Source: an uncultured Lachnospiraceae bacterium (lineage in GTDB: Bacteria; Bacillota; Clostridia; Lachnospirales; Lachnospiraceae). From it: a stretch of DNA of 27,264 nt. Both the position numbers and the translations under genes were made by a program. Position 1 is the first letter of the stretch, and the number at the start of each line of letters is the position of its first letter. The stretch spans positions 1 through 27,264 of the forward strand of contig CAMNQN010000005.1 in assembly GCA_946549155.1 (NCBI GenBank), in the 5' to 3' direction. Below are positions 7,705 to 15,825 of the stretch, in pieces. The notes under the pieces are model-generated. The model ran no database searches and was not told the DNA's origin. It worked only from the letters and a program-made list of their open reading frames with translations.

Positions 7705-8625
7705 TTACTCATCAGTCAGGATTCCTAAGTGTTCTTCTGCCCAGTCAAAGGTCTTGTATTTTTTCAGCGCCCGTTCCAGGGCAAATATTTCCGGTGTCAT
7801 GAATTTATTTTTGTGGTAGACCAGCTTGAAGCTCCGGTCCCAGTCCTCGTTCTCGTTTCGAAAGATCTTTACGCTGTTCCGGGCGATTTCGTGGCGCATC
7901 AGGCGTGAGGACATGACGGTCAGCACGCTGTTTTTCAGCACTGCGTTTAAGATGGTCCGGGGACAGTTGGCTTCCCAGGCGACCTGGATGTGGATATTGC
8001 GCTTATTGAGGTATTGCTCGAAAAGCTTCCGGGTGCCGCTGCCGTGCTCCCGCATGGCGAATTTCTGCCCCTCCAGCTCCCGGGAAATGATGTGTTCCCG
8101 GCCGTAGAATTTATGGGAACGGCCGCAGACCAGCACCATACGGTCGTGGATCACCGGAATGCAGACCAGATCCTGGGATTCGATGTTTCCCTCCACCACC
8201 GCCACATCCAGCTGGGATTTCAGAAGCTTTTCCTCAATCTCCTGGGTATTGCTGACCAGGGAGATGATCTGGATACCGGGATTGGACCGTTCCAGATCGT
8301 CCACCACTGAGGGAATCAGGCAGGTGCCCACCGTGATGGAAGAACCAATTCGCAGAGAGGGAGTGTCCTTTTTTTTGTGCATGGCAGCCTCCAGAGTCTC
8401 AAACTGTCCCACGGCCTGGTGGGCCAGGGAGAGGAGCTGGAGGCCCTCCTCCGTGATATAGAGCTTTCGGGAAAGCCGTTCAAAGAGCCGGATCTGGTAG
8501 TGCTCCTCCAGCTCCCGGATGGCCTGACTGACGGTGGGCTGGGACAGATAAAGCTGCTGGGCCGCGGCGCTCATGGAGCCGGTTTCCGCGACGGTAATGA
8601 AAATTTTTAGATGGCGTATCGTCAT
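7705..8625 (-). CDS. LysR-type transcriptional regulator (CysL/CbbR-like)
   Basis: This 306-residue DNA-binding regulator has an N-terminal winged helix-turn-helix (residues 1-60, with SMSAAAQQLYLSQPTVSQAIRELE) and a C-terminal effector-binding domain starting near residue 90 (LRIGSSITVGTCLIP). Family members of the CysL/CbbR/YeiE group respond to sulfur or carbon metabolites; which one applies here cannot be read from the sequence. The ATG is preceded on the minus strand by AAGGAG. The gene is divergent from the persulfide reductase gene across a very AT-rich 136-base gap, the classical arrangement for a LysR protein controlling its neighbour and itself. The likely targets are the two sulfur-redox genes at 8762-11435. 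Confidence 0.92.
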   Translation of the reverse strand: MTIRHLKIFITVAETGSMSAAAQQLYLSQPTVSQAIRELEEHYQIRLFERLSRKLYITEEGLQLLSLAHQAVGQFETLEAAMHKKKDTPSLRIGSSITVGTCLIPSVVDDLERSNPGIQIISLVSNTQEIEEKLLKSQLDVAVVEGNIESQDLVCIPVIHDRMVLVCGRSHKFYGREHIISRELEGQKFAMREHGSGTRKLFEQYLNKRNIHIQVAWEANCPRTILNAVLKNSVLTVMSSRLMRHEIARNSVKIFRNENEDWDRSFKLVYHKNKFMTPEIFALERALKKYKTFDWAEEHLGILTDE

Positions 8626-8664
8626 GGGAAACTCCTTATATATTAGTTTTACCTATAATAATAA

Positions 8665-8707
8665 TTATATAATATAACTTTTCAAATAGATAATCAAGTG
8701 CTATAAT
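8665..8707 (+). promoter_or_regulatory. Putative promoter and LysR site of the sulfur-redox genes
   Basis: An extended -10 (TGC then TATAAT at 8702-8707) lies 17 bases after a weak -35 TTTTCA at 8679-8684. Immediately upstream is a 13-bp palindrome, TTATAT-A-ATATAA (8665-8677), which overlaps the AT-rich divergent region and is a candidate LysR binding site. A weak -35 with a regulator site beside it is typical of activator-dependent promoters. The palindrome could be chance in such AT-rich DNA. Confidence 0.5.
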
Positions 8708-8761
8708 AAAAAACAACGGAAACCATTAATGTGCTACCATTTTGACAAAGGAGAAAATAAC

Positions 8762-10399
8762 GTGAAGGTACTGATTATCGGCGGTGTGGCTGCCGGGACA
8801 AAAATTGCCGCGAAGCTGAAAAGGGAGGACCGCAGTGCGGAGGTTACGATTCTTACGAAGGGGAAGGATATCTCCTACGCAGGCTGCGGGCTTCCCTATT
8901 ATGTGGGCGAAGTGATTAAGAATCGGGAGGAGCTTGTGGTGAACACGCCGGAGGCCTTCTCCGGGCTCACCGGTGTGAAGGTGTGTACTCAGACGGAAGT
9001 GACGAAGGTGAACCGGGAGGCGAAGAGCGTACAGGCGGTGAATGAGGTCAGCGGGGAGACTGCGGAGTATACCTATGATAAGCTGGTGATTGCCGTGGGA
9101 GCAGCTCCCTTCCGTCCGGACTGCGAAGGGTTGGATTTGAAAAATGTATTCGTTATGAGAACGCCGGACGATGCGGTGGCTCTGCGGGAAGCTGTGGAGG
9201 ATGGCAGCGTAAAGCGGGCCGTAGTGGTGGGCGGCGGCTTTATTGGCCTGGAAGTAGCGGAGAACTTAAATGCCAGGGGCGTGAAGGTGTCTGTGATTGA
9301 CTTTGCGCCCCACATTCTGCCGGGCTTCCTGGATCCGGAAGTTTCGGCTTACGTCGAGGATAAGCTGGCGGACAACGGTATTATGTGCTTTACCGGTGTG
9401 GCTCTGGAAGGCATTCTGGGTACGGACAGGGTAGAGAAGGTAAAGACCTCCAGGCGGGCTATGAAGGCGGATGCCTGCATTCTGGCGATGGGAATTCGCC
9501 CCAACACCGCATTCTTAAAGGATACGGGGATCGAGATGTTCAAGGGCACGATCCTGACGAATCAGTACCTTCAGACCAATGACCCGGATATCTACGCTGT
9601 GGGCGACTGTGCTATGGTGACCAACCGGGTGACCGGAGCGCCCCAGTGGTCTCCCATGGGATCCACCGCCAATATCGCGGGCCGAATCGCAGCCATGAAT
9701 CTGGCGGGCAGGGAAGTATCCTATCCCGGCGTGCTGGGCACCGGTGTGGCGAAGCTGCCGGGAATCAACGTGGGCCGTACCGGTTTGAATGAACAGCCGG
9801 CGAAGGATGCGGGCTATGATGTGGAAACCGTGGTGACGGTGGTGGATGATAAAGCCCATTATTATCCGGGGGCAAGCGCTTTTATTATCAAGATGATCGC
9901 GGACAAGGCCTCCCATCGGCTGCTGGGTGTGCAGGTATTGGGCACCGGAGCCGTGGACAAGGTGGTGGACATCGCGGTTACCGCCATCTCCATGAAGGCG
10001 ACGATGGAAGATCTGCAGAGCATGGATTTCGCCTATGCGCCGCCCTTCTCCACCGCGATTCATCCGTTCCAGCACACAGTAAATGTGATGCTGAATAAGC
10101 TGTCCGGCAATCTGGAGTCCTTTACCCCGGCTGCCTTTGCGGCAGGGGAAGCGGATGCGTACCGGATTGTGGACGCTGCCATTAATCCCACCATCAAGGG
10201 CGCGCCCTTTGTAGATCTGACTGCGGTGGAGGGCCCGGTGGAGGGCCTGGGACAGGACGAAAAGCTGCTGCTGGTATGTGCAAAGGGAAAGAGAGCCTAC
10301 ATGCTGCAGAACCGTTTGAAATATTATGGCTACACCGACACGAAGGTGCTGGAAGGCGGCGTAACCTTTAATACCAGCATCTATGAGGATGAAGAGTAA
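8762..10399 (+). CDS. CoA-disulfide / persulfide reductase with compact rhodanese tail
   Basis: This flavoprotein of the pyridine nucleotide-disulfide oxidoreductase family is 545 residues from the GTG at 8762, which has AAAGGAG 8 bases upstream; an in-frame ATG at 8729 lacks an RBS. FAD-binding GGVAAG is near residue 7, the single redox cysteine is C42 in SYAGCGLPYY, NAD(P)H-binding VVGGGFIGLEVAENL is near 158, and AVGDC is near 280. These match CoA-disulfide reductase and NADH-dependent persulfide reductase (Npsr), which reduce CoA-disulfide, CoA-persulfide or polysulfide. The C-terminus carries a rhodanese loop, CAKGKR, but the usual segment before it (GHIPGA-type) is missing, so the domain is shortened. 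Context with a siroheme reductase supports sulfur chemistry; the exact substrate is inferred. Confidence 0.85.
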   Translation: MKVLIIGGVAAGTKIAAKLKREDRSAEVTILTKGKDISYAGCGLPYYVGEVIKNREELVVNTPEAFSGLTGVKVCTQTEVTKVNREAKSVQAVNEVSGETAEYTYDKLVIAVGAAPFRPDCEGLDLKNVFVMRTPDDAVALREAVEDGSVKRAVVVGGGFIGLEVAENLNARGVKVSVIDFAPHILPGFLDPEVSAYVEDKLADNGIMCFTGVALEGILGTDRVEKVKTSRRAMKADACILAMGIRPNTAFLKDTGIEMFKGTILTNQYLQTNDPDIYAVGDCAMVTNRVTGAPQWSPMGSTANIAGRIAAMNLAGREVSYPGVLGTGVAKLPGINVGRTGLNEQPAKDAGYDVETVVTVVDDKAHYYPGASAFIIKMIADKASHRLLGVQVLGTGAVDKVVDIAVTAISMKATMEDLQSMDFAYAPPFSTAIHPFQHTVNVMLNKLSGNLESFTPAAFAAGEADAYRIVDAAINPTIKGAPFVDLTAVEGPVEGLGQDEKLLLVCAKGKRAYMLQNRLKYYGYTDTKVLEGGVTFNTSIYEDEE

Positions 10400-10481
10400 A
10401 AACCGTAATTTAGCGGCTGCTTTAGCTTATGTCGGGGCGGCGGCAGAAAATATAGAAAACCAATAAACAGGAGGAAAAGGA

Positions 10482-11435
10482 ATGGCAGCATTAACAGTAA
10501 GTGCAGAGGACGAGAAGAGAGTAAAAGCAATGGGGTTCCTGAACAATAAAGGAACTGACAACTTCTCTGGAAGAATCATCACCGTAAATGGAAAGATTAC
10601 CGCGGCACAGCAGAGATGTATCGCGGAGGCGGCGGAGAAATTCGGCAATGGCATCGTGACATTTACCACCCGTCTGACGGTGGAGGTGCAGGGAATTCCC
10701 TATGACAAGATTGAGGAGTTTCAGGCTTTTATTGCCAAAGAAGGTCTGGTGACCGGCGGAACCGGTTCTCTGGTGCGCCCAGTGGTGGCCTGCAAGGGAA
10801 CTACCTGCCAGTATGGACTGCTGGATTCCTTCGGACTTTCCGAGGAGATTCACAAGAGATTTTACGAAGGCTATCACACCGTGAAGCTTCCCCATAAATT
10901 TAAGATCGCAGTGGGCGGATGTCCCAACAACTGTGTAAAGCCGGATCTGAATGACCTTGGCATCATTGGACAGAGAATCCCGGAGTTTGACGAGGACAGC
11001 TGCAATGGCTGTAAGAAATGTACGGTGGAAGCGGCCTGCCCGCTGAAGGCGGCCAGGGTGGTGGATGGAATCCTGGAGATTGACAAGAGCATCTGCAACA
11101 ACTGTGGACGCTGTATCGGAAAATGCCGTTTCGATGCCATTGAGGACGGCGTTTACGGCTACAAGATCTACATCGGCGGACGCTGGGGGAAGAAGATCGC
11201 CCATGGCCGCGCGCTGAGCAAGGTGTTTACCTCCAAGGAGGAAGCGCTGGATGTGATTGAGAAGGCTATTCTGCTGTTCCGCGAGCAGGGGGAGACGGGA
11301 GAGCGTTTTGCCAGAACCATCGAGCGTCTGGGCTTCGAGAATGTGGAGAAGCAGCTTCTCTCCAACGACCTGCTGGAGAGAAAGCAGGAGATCCTGGATG
11401 CGAAGCTCCATCTGGTGGGCGGAGCTACCTGCTAA
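10482..11435 (+). CDS. Small siroheme sulfite/nitrite reductase-like protein with 2[4Fe-4S] domain
   Basis: The 317-residue protein has a nitrite/sulfite reductase ferredoxin-like half (about 25-90) and then the siroheme-[4Fe-4S] ligand set C104-X4-C109 (CKGTTC) and C147-X3-C151 (GGCPNNC). An inserted bacterial ferredoxin domain follows, with two CX2CX2C clusters (from about C174 and C205). It resembles the small single-subunit COG2221 reductases of anaerobes, which reduce sulfite or nitrite with ferredoxin-level electrons. AGGAGG lies 7 bases before the ATG. It follows the persulfide reductase gene after 82 bases without a terminator, so the two probably share a transcript. The final residues GGATC end with cysteine. 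Sulfite is my preferred substrate from context; nitrite is possible. Confidence 0.82.
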   Translation: MAALTVSAEDEKRVKAMGFLNNKGTDNFSGRIITVNGKITAAQQRCIAEAAEKFGNGIVTFTTRLTVEVQGIPYDKIEEFQAFIAKEGLVTGGTGSLVRPVVACKGTTCQYGLLDSFGLSEEIHKRFYEGYHTVKLPHKFKIAVGGCPNNCVKPDLNDLGIIGQRIPEFDEDSCNGCKKCTVEAACPLKAARVVDGILEIDKSICNNCGRCIGKCRFDAIEDGVYGYKIYIGGRWGKKIAHGRALSKVFTSKEEALDVIEKAILLFREQGETGERFARTIERLGFENVEKQLLSNDLLERKQEILDAKLHLVGGATC

Positions 11436-11451
11436 GCTTTTTACACAGAAT

Positions 11452-11499
11452 AAAAAACTGCTGCCTGCGGCAAAACAGCCGCGGGACAGCAGTTTTTTT
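11452..11499 (+). terminator. Intrinsic terminator after the siroheme reductase gene
   Basis: AAAAAACTGCTG (11452-11463) pairs with CAGCAGTTTTTT (11487-11498). An inner GC-rich stem (11464-11471 with 11478-11485, loop AAAACA) continues it, with one bulged A at 11486. The T-tract follows directly, and the A-rich left side could also terminate from the other strand. It separates the sulfur-redox genes from the methyl-branch genes. Confidence 0.93.
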
Positions 11500-11554
11500 C
11501 TGTCGGATCTTTGTGCATAATGTATATAATGCGCAAAAAACGGAATGTTTGGAC

Positions 11555-11583
11555 TGGACGATATAGATATTGTGTGGTATAGT
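11555..11583 (+). promoter_or_regulatory. Possible promoter of rnfC2-metV-metF
   Basis: TATAGT at 11578-11583 lies 17 bases after TGGACG (11555-11560, four of six matches to the -35 consensus). The following 120 bases before the RBS are purine-rich and hold no recognised riboswitch. The preceding terminator makes a promoter in this 204-base gap necessary, but the exact elements are uncertain. Confidence 0.4.
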
Positions 11584-11703
11584 TAAAAATGTATATGCAG
11601 ACCGGACGTATCCGCTTATTGCCGTTTTTTCAATCATCACAGGCGGGAAGCGGCGGGGGATAGGGGAAGGGCGCAGGAAGAATTACATAAGGAAGGTGAG
11701 CGA

Positions 11704-13665
11704 TTGGAAAACTATACCAAGTATAAGTTAAAAAGCGGCGAAGAACTGGCGTCATTGCTGGCCGATAAGGACAACCTGTTCCTAGTTGCCTGTAACAAAT
11801 GCTTCAAGGAATTTGAGACCGTTGACGAGCCGGATTGTGATGAGCTTGCGAAGCTGGCAGCTGAACAGGGCAAAACAATCACCGGCAGTGCAAAGGTTGA
11901 TTTTTTGTGCAATAAAATTCAGACCGAGAGAAAGATGCAGGATATGATTCCGGAAGGCACGGAGCACGTGCTGGTGGTATCCTGCGGTCTGGGCGTTCAG
12001 ACCGTTGCGGATCTGGCGGGAAAACCCGTGTATGCGGCCAGCAATTCCCTGAATTACCGGGGACATCACGGGATGGCTCTCACGAAGAAGGGCTGTGATG
12101 CCTGTGCACAGTGTTACTTAAACATTACCGGCGGCATCTGTCCCATTGTGGACTGCTCCAAGAGCCTGGTGAACGGGCAGTGCGGCGGTGCGAAGAACGG
12201 CAAATGTGAGGTGGATCCGAATAAGGACTGTGCCTGGGAGAAGATTTATCGCAGACTGGAAAAGCAGGGGCGTCTGGAAGAGTTTTTGAATCAGCCCGTA
12301 CAGGTGCGTGATTACTCCAAAGTAAACTTTAAGGTAGTGAATGATTATGTAAAATCTATACGGGAGCACCGGTTGGCCGGTTACTACGGCGGCGTTCATC
12401 CTTCCGAGCGCAAGGAATACACGGAGCATCTGCCGCTGGTTAGATTCCCGGATCCCGAAGAGGTGGTGATCCCTCTGTCCATGCACGCGGGAGCGCCGGC
12501 GAATCCGGTGGTACAGGTGGGCGATACCGTAAAGGTGGGCCAGAAGATCGGCGAATCCGCAGGCTTTATCAGCAGCAATATCCATTCCAGCGTCAGCGGA
12601 ACGGTGACAGCCATTGAAGAACACGGACATGCCACCAGAGGAACCTGCCTGTCTGTGGTGATTAAGTCTGACGGGAAGAATACGCTGCACGAGTCCGTAC
12701 AGCCCAAGGGAGATTTGGAGAACCTGACTCCGGACGAGATTGTGGAGATCGTCAAGGAGGCGGGTATCGTAGGGATGGGCGGCGCAGGCTTCCCCACCTC
12801 CGTAAAGCTCAAACCGCCCAAGCCCATCGACACGATTCTGTTAAACGGCTGCGAGTGCGAGCCGCTGCTGACGGCGGATCACCGGGTGCTTCTGGAGTTT
12901 GCGGATGACGTGATCTACGGCCTGAAGGCCATCATGAAAACCGTGAGCGCCGAAAAGGGCCTGATTGTGATCGAGGATAACAAGCCGGATGCCATCGAGC
13001 TGATGCAGGCGAAGGTGGCGGACTGCCAGGGGATTGAGGTGGTAGTGGCTAAGACCAAATATCCTCAGGGCGCTGAGAAGATGCTGATTAAGCGCGTGAC
13101 GGGCCGGAAGGTTCCCAGCGGCGGGCTGCCTGCGGATGTGGGCTGCGTGGTGAGCAATATCAGTACGGTTAAGGCCATCTCCGACGCCATCCAGAAGGGC
13201 ATGCCCCTGATCGAGCGTGTGGTGACCGTGACCGGAGAACATGTGAAGAACCCGGGCAACTATATCGTAAAGATCGGTACGAATACGAAGGAGCTGATCG
13301 ATTACTGCGGCGGCCTGGTGGGCGACGATATCACGATCAAGGCCGGCGGCCCCATGATGGGCTTTGTGCTGAAGGATACGAATGTGCCGATTATGAAGGG
13401 CTCCAACGGCATTATCGCCGTGGATACCGACCATACGGTGGAGCAGCCCTGTATCAAGTGCGGGCGCTGTGTGGATGTATGTCCCATGGAGCTCTCCCCG
13501 CTGTATTTTGCCAAGTATGCGGATGAGGAGAACTGGCAGGGCATGAAGGAGCAAAAGGTTATGGACTGCGTGGAGTGCAGATGCTGCGAGTACATCTGTT
13601 CTTCCAAGATCCCGTTAGTCAGCAAGATCAAAGCCGGAAAAACCGCGGTAAGGGGGATGAAGTAA
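11704..13665 (+). CDS. rnfC2: RnfC2: MetV-like domain fused to RnfC-like NADH-oxidising subunit
   Basis: The 653-residue protein joins two parts. Residues 1 to about 205 are a MetV/MTHFR_C-type cysteine-rich domain (SCGLGVQTVA; CDACAQC; SLVNGQCGGAKNGKCEVD). Residues from about 212 onward are RnfC, starting GGVHPSERKEYTEHLP, with the NADH/flavin-type loop GMGGAGFPT near 360 and two [4Fe-4S] clusters at C583-C586-C589-C593 and C622-C625-C628-C632. In Acetobacterium woodii an RnfC2 subunit lets the MetVF methylene-THF reductase oxidise NADH in a heterotrimer; the order here (rnfC2, metV, metF) fits that. The start is TTG at 11704 after GGAAGGTGAG. A second, free MetV follows one base after the stop. 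Confidence 0.9.
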   Translation: MENYTKYKLKSGEELASLLADKDNLFLVACNKCFKEFETVDEPDCDELAKLAAEQGKTITGSAKVDFLCNKIQTERKMQDMIPEGTEHVLVVSCGLGVQTVADLAGKPVYAASNSLNYRGHHGMALTKKGCDACAQCYLNITGGICPIVDCSKSLVNGQCGGAKNGKCEVDPNKDCAWEKIYRRLEKQGRLEEFLNQPVQVRDYSKVNFKVVNDYVKSIREHRLAGYYGGVHPSERKEYTEHLPLVRFPDPEEVVIPLSMHAGAPANPVVQVGDTVKVGQKIGESAGFISSNIHSSVSGTVTAIEEHGHATRGTCLSVVIKSDGKNTLHESVQPKGDLENLTPDEIVEIVKEAGIVGMGGAGFPTSVKLKPPKPIDTILLNGCECEPLLTADHRVLLEFADDVIYGLKAIMKTVSAEKGLIVIEDNKPDAIELMQAKVADCQGIEVVVAKTKYPQGAEKMLIKRVTGRKVPSGGLPADVGCVVSNISTVKAISDAIQKGMPLIERVVTVTGEHVKNPGNYIVKIGTNTKELIDYCGGLVGDDITIKAGGPMMGFVLKDTNVPIMKGSNGIIAVDTDHTVEQPCIKCGRCVDVCPMELSPLYFAKYADEENWQGMKEQKVMDCVECRCCEYICSSKIPLVSKIKAGKTAVRGMK

Positions 13666-13666
13666 G

Positions 13667-14287
13667 ATGTTGATTACCCAATTAAAATCCAAAGAAACGA
13701 TCGCGTCGCTGGCGGATGGCAAGGTTTTTATGATCAGCTGCCAGGGATGTAAGGAGGTTCATTTCCCGGAGAAGGAAGCTGCGGCGCTGCAGAAAGAGCT
13801 GGAGGCAGACGGGAGACTGACCGGAGCCATCACGACGGATTATATCTGTAATCCGGAAAATATGAAGCTACGCCTGGAAAAACACAGAGCAGAGATCGAG
13901 GCGGCGGATGTGATCCTGGTGCTTTCCTGCGGCGTGGGCGTGCAGACTGTAGCCGAGTATCTGGAGGATAAGAAGGTATGCGCAGCCTGCGATACCTATC
14001 CGATGCCGGGCTTTCAGGGTGTGACCCCGCTGGAGTATAAGTGCGACCAGTGCGGAGAGTGCTACCTGAATCTGACCGGCGGCATCTGTCCCATCACGGC
14101 CTGTTCCAAGAGCCTGGTGAATGGACAGTGCGGCGGCTCAAAGAACGGAAAGTGCGAGGTGGACAGTGATATGGAGTGTGGCTGGGAGCGTATCTACCGG
14201 CGTCTGGCACAGCTTGGACGTCTGGATCTGCTGAAATGCCCCACCCAGGTGCGCAACTTCGCGACGGATGACGAAGTAGGGAAATAG
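13667..14287 (+). CDS. metV: MetV, cysteine-rich subunit of methylene-THF reductase
   Basis: MetV is the iron-sulfur/zinc partner of MetF in acetogens and passes electrons to the MetF flavin. The 206-residue protein has CQGCKEVHFP near residue 26, SCGVGVQTVA near 86, and the dense cysteine block CDQCGECYLNLTGGICPI with SLVNGQCGGSKNGKCEVD (about 125-165). It is clearly related to the N-terminal domain of the upstream RnfC2: the cysteine block is almost identical, also in the DNA around 12160-12190 and 14107-14137, so the two arose by duplication. The ATG is one base after the rnfC2 stop, which suggests coupled translation and a fixed ratio of the two subunits. Confidence 0.92.
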   Translation: MLITQLKSKETIASLADGKVFMISCQGCKEVHFPEKEAAALQKELEADGRLTGAITTDYICNPENMKLRLEKHRAEIEAADVILVLSCGVGVQTVAEYLEDKKVCAACDTYPMPGFQGVTPLEYKCDQCGECYLNLTGGICPITACSKSLVNGQCGGSKNGKCEVDSDMECGWERIYRRLAQLGRLDLLKCPTQVRNFATDDEVGK

Positions 14288-14338
14288 GAACCTGTTAAGT
14301 GAAATACCTAGACTAATAAACGATTGGAGCAATGTAGA

Positions 14339-15217
14339 ATGAAAATTACGGAGTTATTTGAACGTGGTGAATTTGTGGTTTCGGCGGAAGTAGGGCCGCC
14401 TAAGGGAATTCATATTGAGCATACGCTGGAAGAGGCGAAAACGTATCTGAGCGGCATCACGGCGGTTAACGTGACCGATAACCAGTCCTCCGTTATGCGT
14501 CTTGGCTCTCTGGCGGTATGTAAGAAGCTGCTGGAGGAAGGACTGAACCCCATCTATCAGCTGACCTGCCGTGACAGAAACCGGATTGCGCTGCAGTCTG
14601 ACCTGCTCAGCGCCGCGATGCTGGGTATCGATAATGTCCTGTGCCTCACCGGAGATCACACCAAGATGGGCGATCATCCCCAGGCGAAGCCGGTATTTGA
14701 TCTGGATTCCGTTTCCCTGCTTCATACGGTAACGAAGCTGGAGTCCGGCGAGGACCTGGGCGGAAATCCGCTGGTTGGCGAGCCGCCCAAGTTTGCCAAG
14801 GGAGCGGTGGTTTCTCCCTGCAGCGATTCTGTGGACGCACAGCTGGCGAAGATGGAACGCAAGGTGGCTGCGGGTGCGGATTACTTCCAGACCCAGGCCG
14901 TGTTTGAGCCGGAGAAGTTCATCAAATTCATGGAGAAGGCCAAACAGTTCGGCAAACCGGTGCAGGTGGGCATCATCATTCCCAAGTCTGCAGGCATGGC
15001 GAAATTCATGAACAATAATGTGGCCGGCGTTCATGTTCCCGATGAGATGATCGAGGAGCTGAAGGCGGATAAGGAAAAGACCAAGGCCGGCATCACCGGT
15101 GTGGAGATCGCCGCACGCATTATCAAAGAGTGCAGACCCTACTGTCAGGGTGTACATATCATGGCGCTTGGCTGGGAGTCTAAGGTGCCGGAGCTGTTAA
15201 AACAGGCCGGGATTTAA
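14339..15217 (+). CDS. metF: MetF, 5,10-methylenetetrahydrofolate reductase
   Basis: MetF reduces methylene-THF to methyl-THF, the last methyl-branch step before AcsE. The 292-residue TIM-barrel protein keeps the N-terminal SAEVGPPKG (catalytic glutamate position of MetF), VTDNQSSVMR, LTCRDRNRIALQSD and VLCLTGDH motifs. It is of the short clostridial type that needs MetV. I choose the ATG at 14339, nine bases after GGAG (14326-14329); the TTG at 14324 would place the RBS inside the gene. It lies 51 bases after metV and before a terminator, closing the rnfC2-metV-metF operon. Confidence 0.94.
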   Translation: MKITELFERGEFVVSAEVGPPKGIHIEHTLEEAKTYLSGITAVNVTDNQSSVMRLGSLAVCKKLLEEGLNPIYQLTCRDRNRIALQSDLLSAAMLGIDNVLCLTGDHTKMGDHPQAKPVFDLDSVSLLHTVTKLESGEDLGGNPLVGEPPKFAKGAVVSPCSDSVDAQLAKMERKVAAGADYFQTQAVFEPEKFIKFMEKAKQFGKPVQVGIIIPKSAGMAKFMNNNVAGVHVPDEMIEELKADKEKTKAGITGVEIAARIIKECRPYCQGVHIMALGWESKVPELLKQAGI

Positions 15218-15230
15218 TTGTTAAAAAAAG

Positions 15231-15275
15231 AAAGGCTGCGTTCTGACCGGAGACGGCGGGGCTGCAGCCTTTTTG
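15231..15275 (+). terminator. Intrinsic terminator after metF
   Basis: AAAGGCTGC (15231-15239) pairs with GCAGCCTTT (15264-15272), with an imperfect GC-rich inner part and a following T-run ending at about 15274. It separates the methylene-THF reductase operon from the CODH/ACS operon. Confidence 0.85.
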
Positions 15276-15331
15276 CATACCAGATGTTGTGAAATTTAAC
15301 GGAAAGTTTTGAAAAAAAAACATTATGCTTG

Positions 15332-15360
15332 TTGAGATAGAAAAAAAACTGTGTTATAAT
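15332..15360 (+). promoter_or_regulatory. Strong sigma-A promoter of the CODH/ACS operon
   Basis: TTGAGA (15332-15337), a 17-base spacer and TATAAT (15355-15360) with an upstream TG (15352-15353) form an extended -10 promoter. Runs of A lie upstream (15310-15320), like an UP element. Just past the -10 is ATCC-AAAT-GGAT (15362-15373), an inverted repeat at the expected start site. The leader can also pair GATATTG (15371-15377) with CAATATC (15410-15416). No cobalamin or other known riboswitch is recognisable in the roughly 70-base leader. Confidence 0.88.
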
Positions 15361-15436
15361 GATCCAAATGGATATTGAAGAGTGAGGTAATTTTTTGTCA
15401 AAAACTTAACAATATCTGGAAAGGAGAGATATCAGA

Positions 15437-15787
15437 GTGCATTTGGTAAAGGATGAAAACGGTAATCTCTGCAGCCACGGGCACGAGCATTCTCATGAGC
15501 ATCATGCGGAAACGGAATGCGGCGGATGCACAGCCGGATGCGGCGGGCACAGCCATGAACAGGAACATGGCCACAAAGCCTTTGAGACCCCGGAACAGAT
15601 GGCGGCACTGTTGGATTATATGTTAAAACATAATCAGAGCCATGCGGCGGAGCTGGACCAGCTGGCTGCGAAGCTGCAGACAGCAGGCCGGGGAGATGCG
15701 GCAGAGCAGATTAAAAAGGCAGTGGATGAATTTCAGAAAGGGAATCTTTATCTGAGCCTTGCCCTTTCTATGGTAAAGGAAGGCTGA
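15437..15787 (+). CDS. His/Cys-rich small protein, putative nickel-binding accessory of CODH/ACS
   Basis: This 116-residue protein is the first gene of the CODH/ACS operon. Residues 12-46 form a metal-binding stretch: about a dozen histidines in HGHEHSHEHH and HSHEQEHGHK patterns around CGGCTAGCGG. The rest (about 48-116) is predicted helical, with a conserved-looking MLKHNQSHAAEL and no membrane segment. It has the size and composition of a nickel store or chaperone, comparable in concept to CooJ of Rhodospirillum rubrum, though CooJ carries its histidines at the C-terminus and I see no clear homology. cooT and cooC follow directly, which strengthens a role in nickel delivery. The GTG start has AGGAG ten bases upstream. 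Function is inferred; zinc or cobalt storage is an alternative. Confidence 0.8.
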   Translation: MHLVKDENGNLCSHGHEHSHEHHAETECGGCTAGCGGHSHEQEHGHKAFETPEQMAALLDYMLKHNQSHAAELDQLAAKLQTAGRGDAAEQIKKAVDEFQKGNLYLSLALSMVKEG

Positions 15788-15825
15788 GAAAGGGAACGCT
15801 GGTTACAGGATAGGAGGTGGAAGCG

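Noticed and set aside
7512..7802. Open frame of 96 codons on the plus strand after the ABC ATPase gene
   Set aside because: It reads through the long hairpin and into the antisense of the LysR gene; the apparent peptide repeats merely reflect the inverted repeat.
8729..8761. Upstream ATG for the persulfide reductase
   Set aside because: It has no RBS, would add residues before the FAD-binding strand, and would bury the good AAAGGAG site used by the GTG at 8762.
15300..15436. Cobalamin riboswitch before the CODH/ACS operon
   Set aside because: The leader from the promoter to the first gene is only about 70 bases and lacks a B12-box-like sequence.
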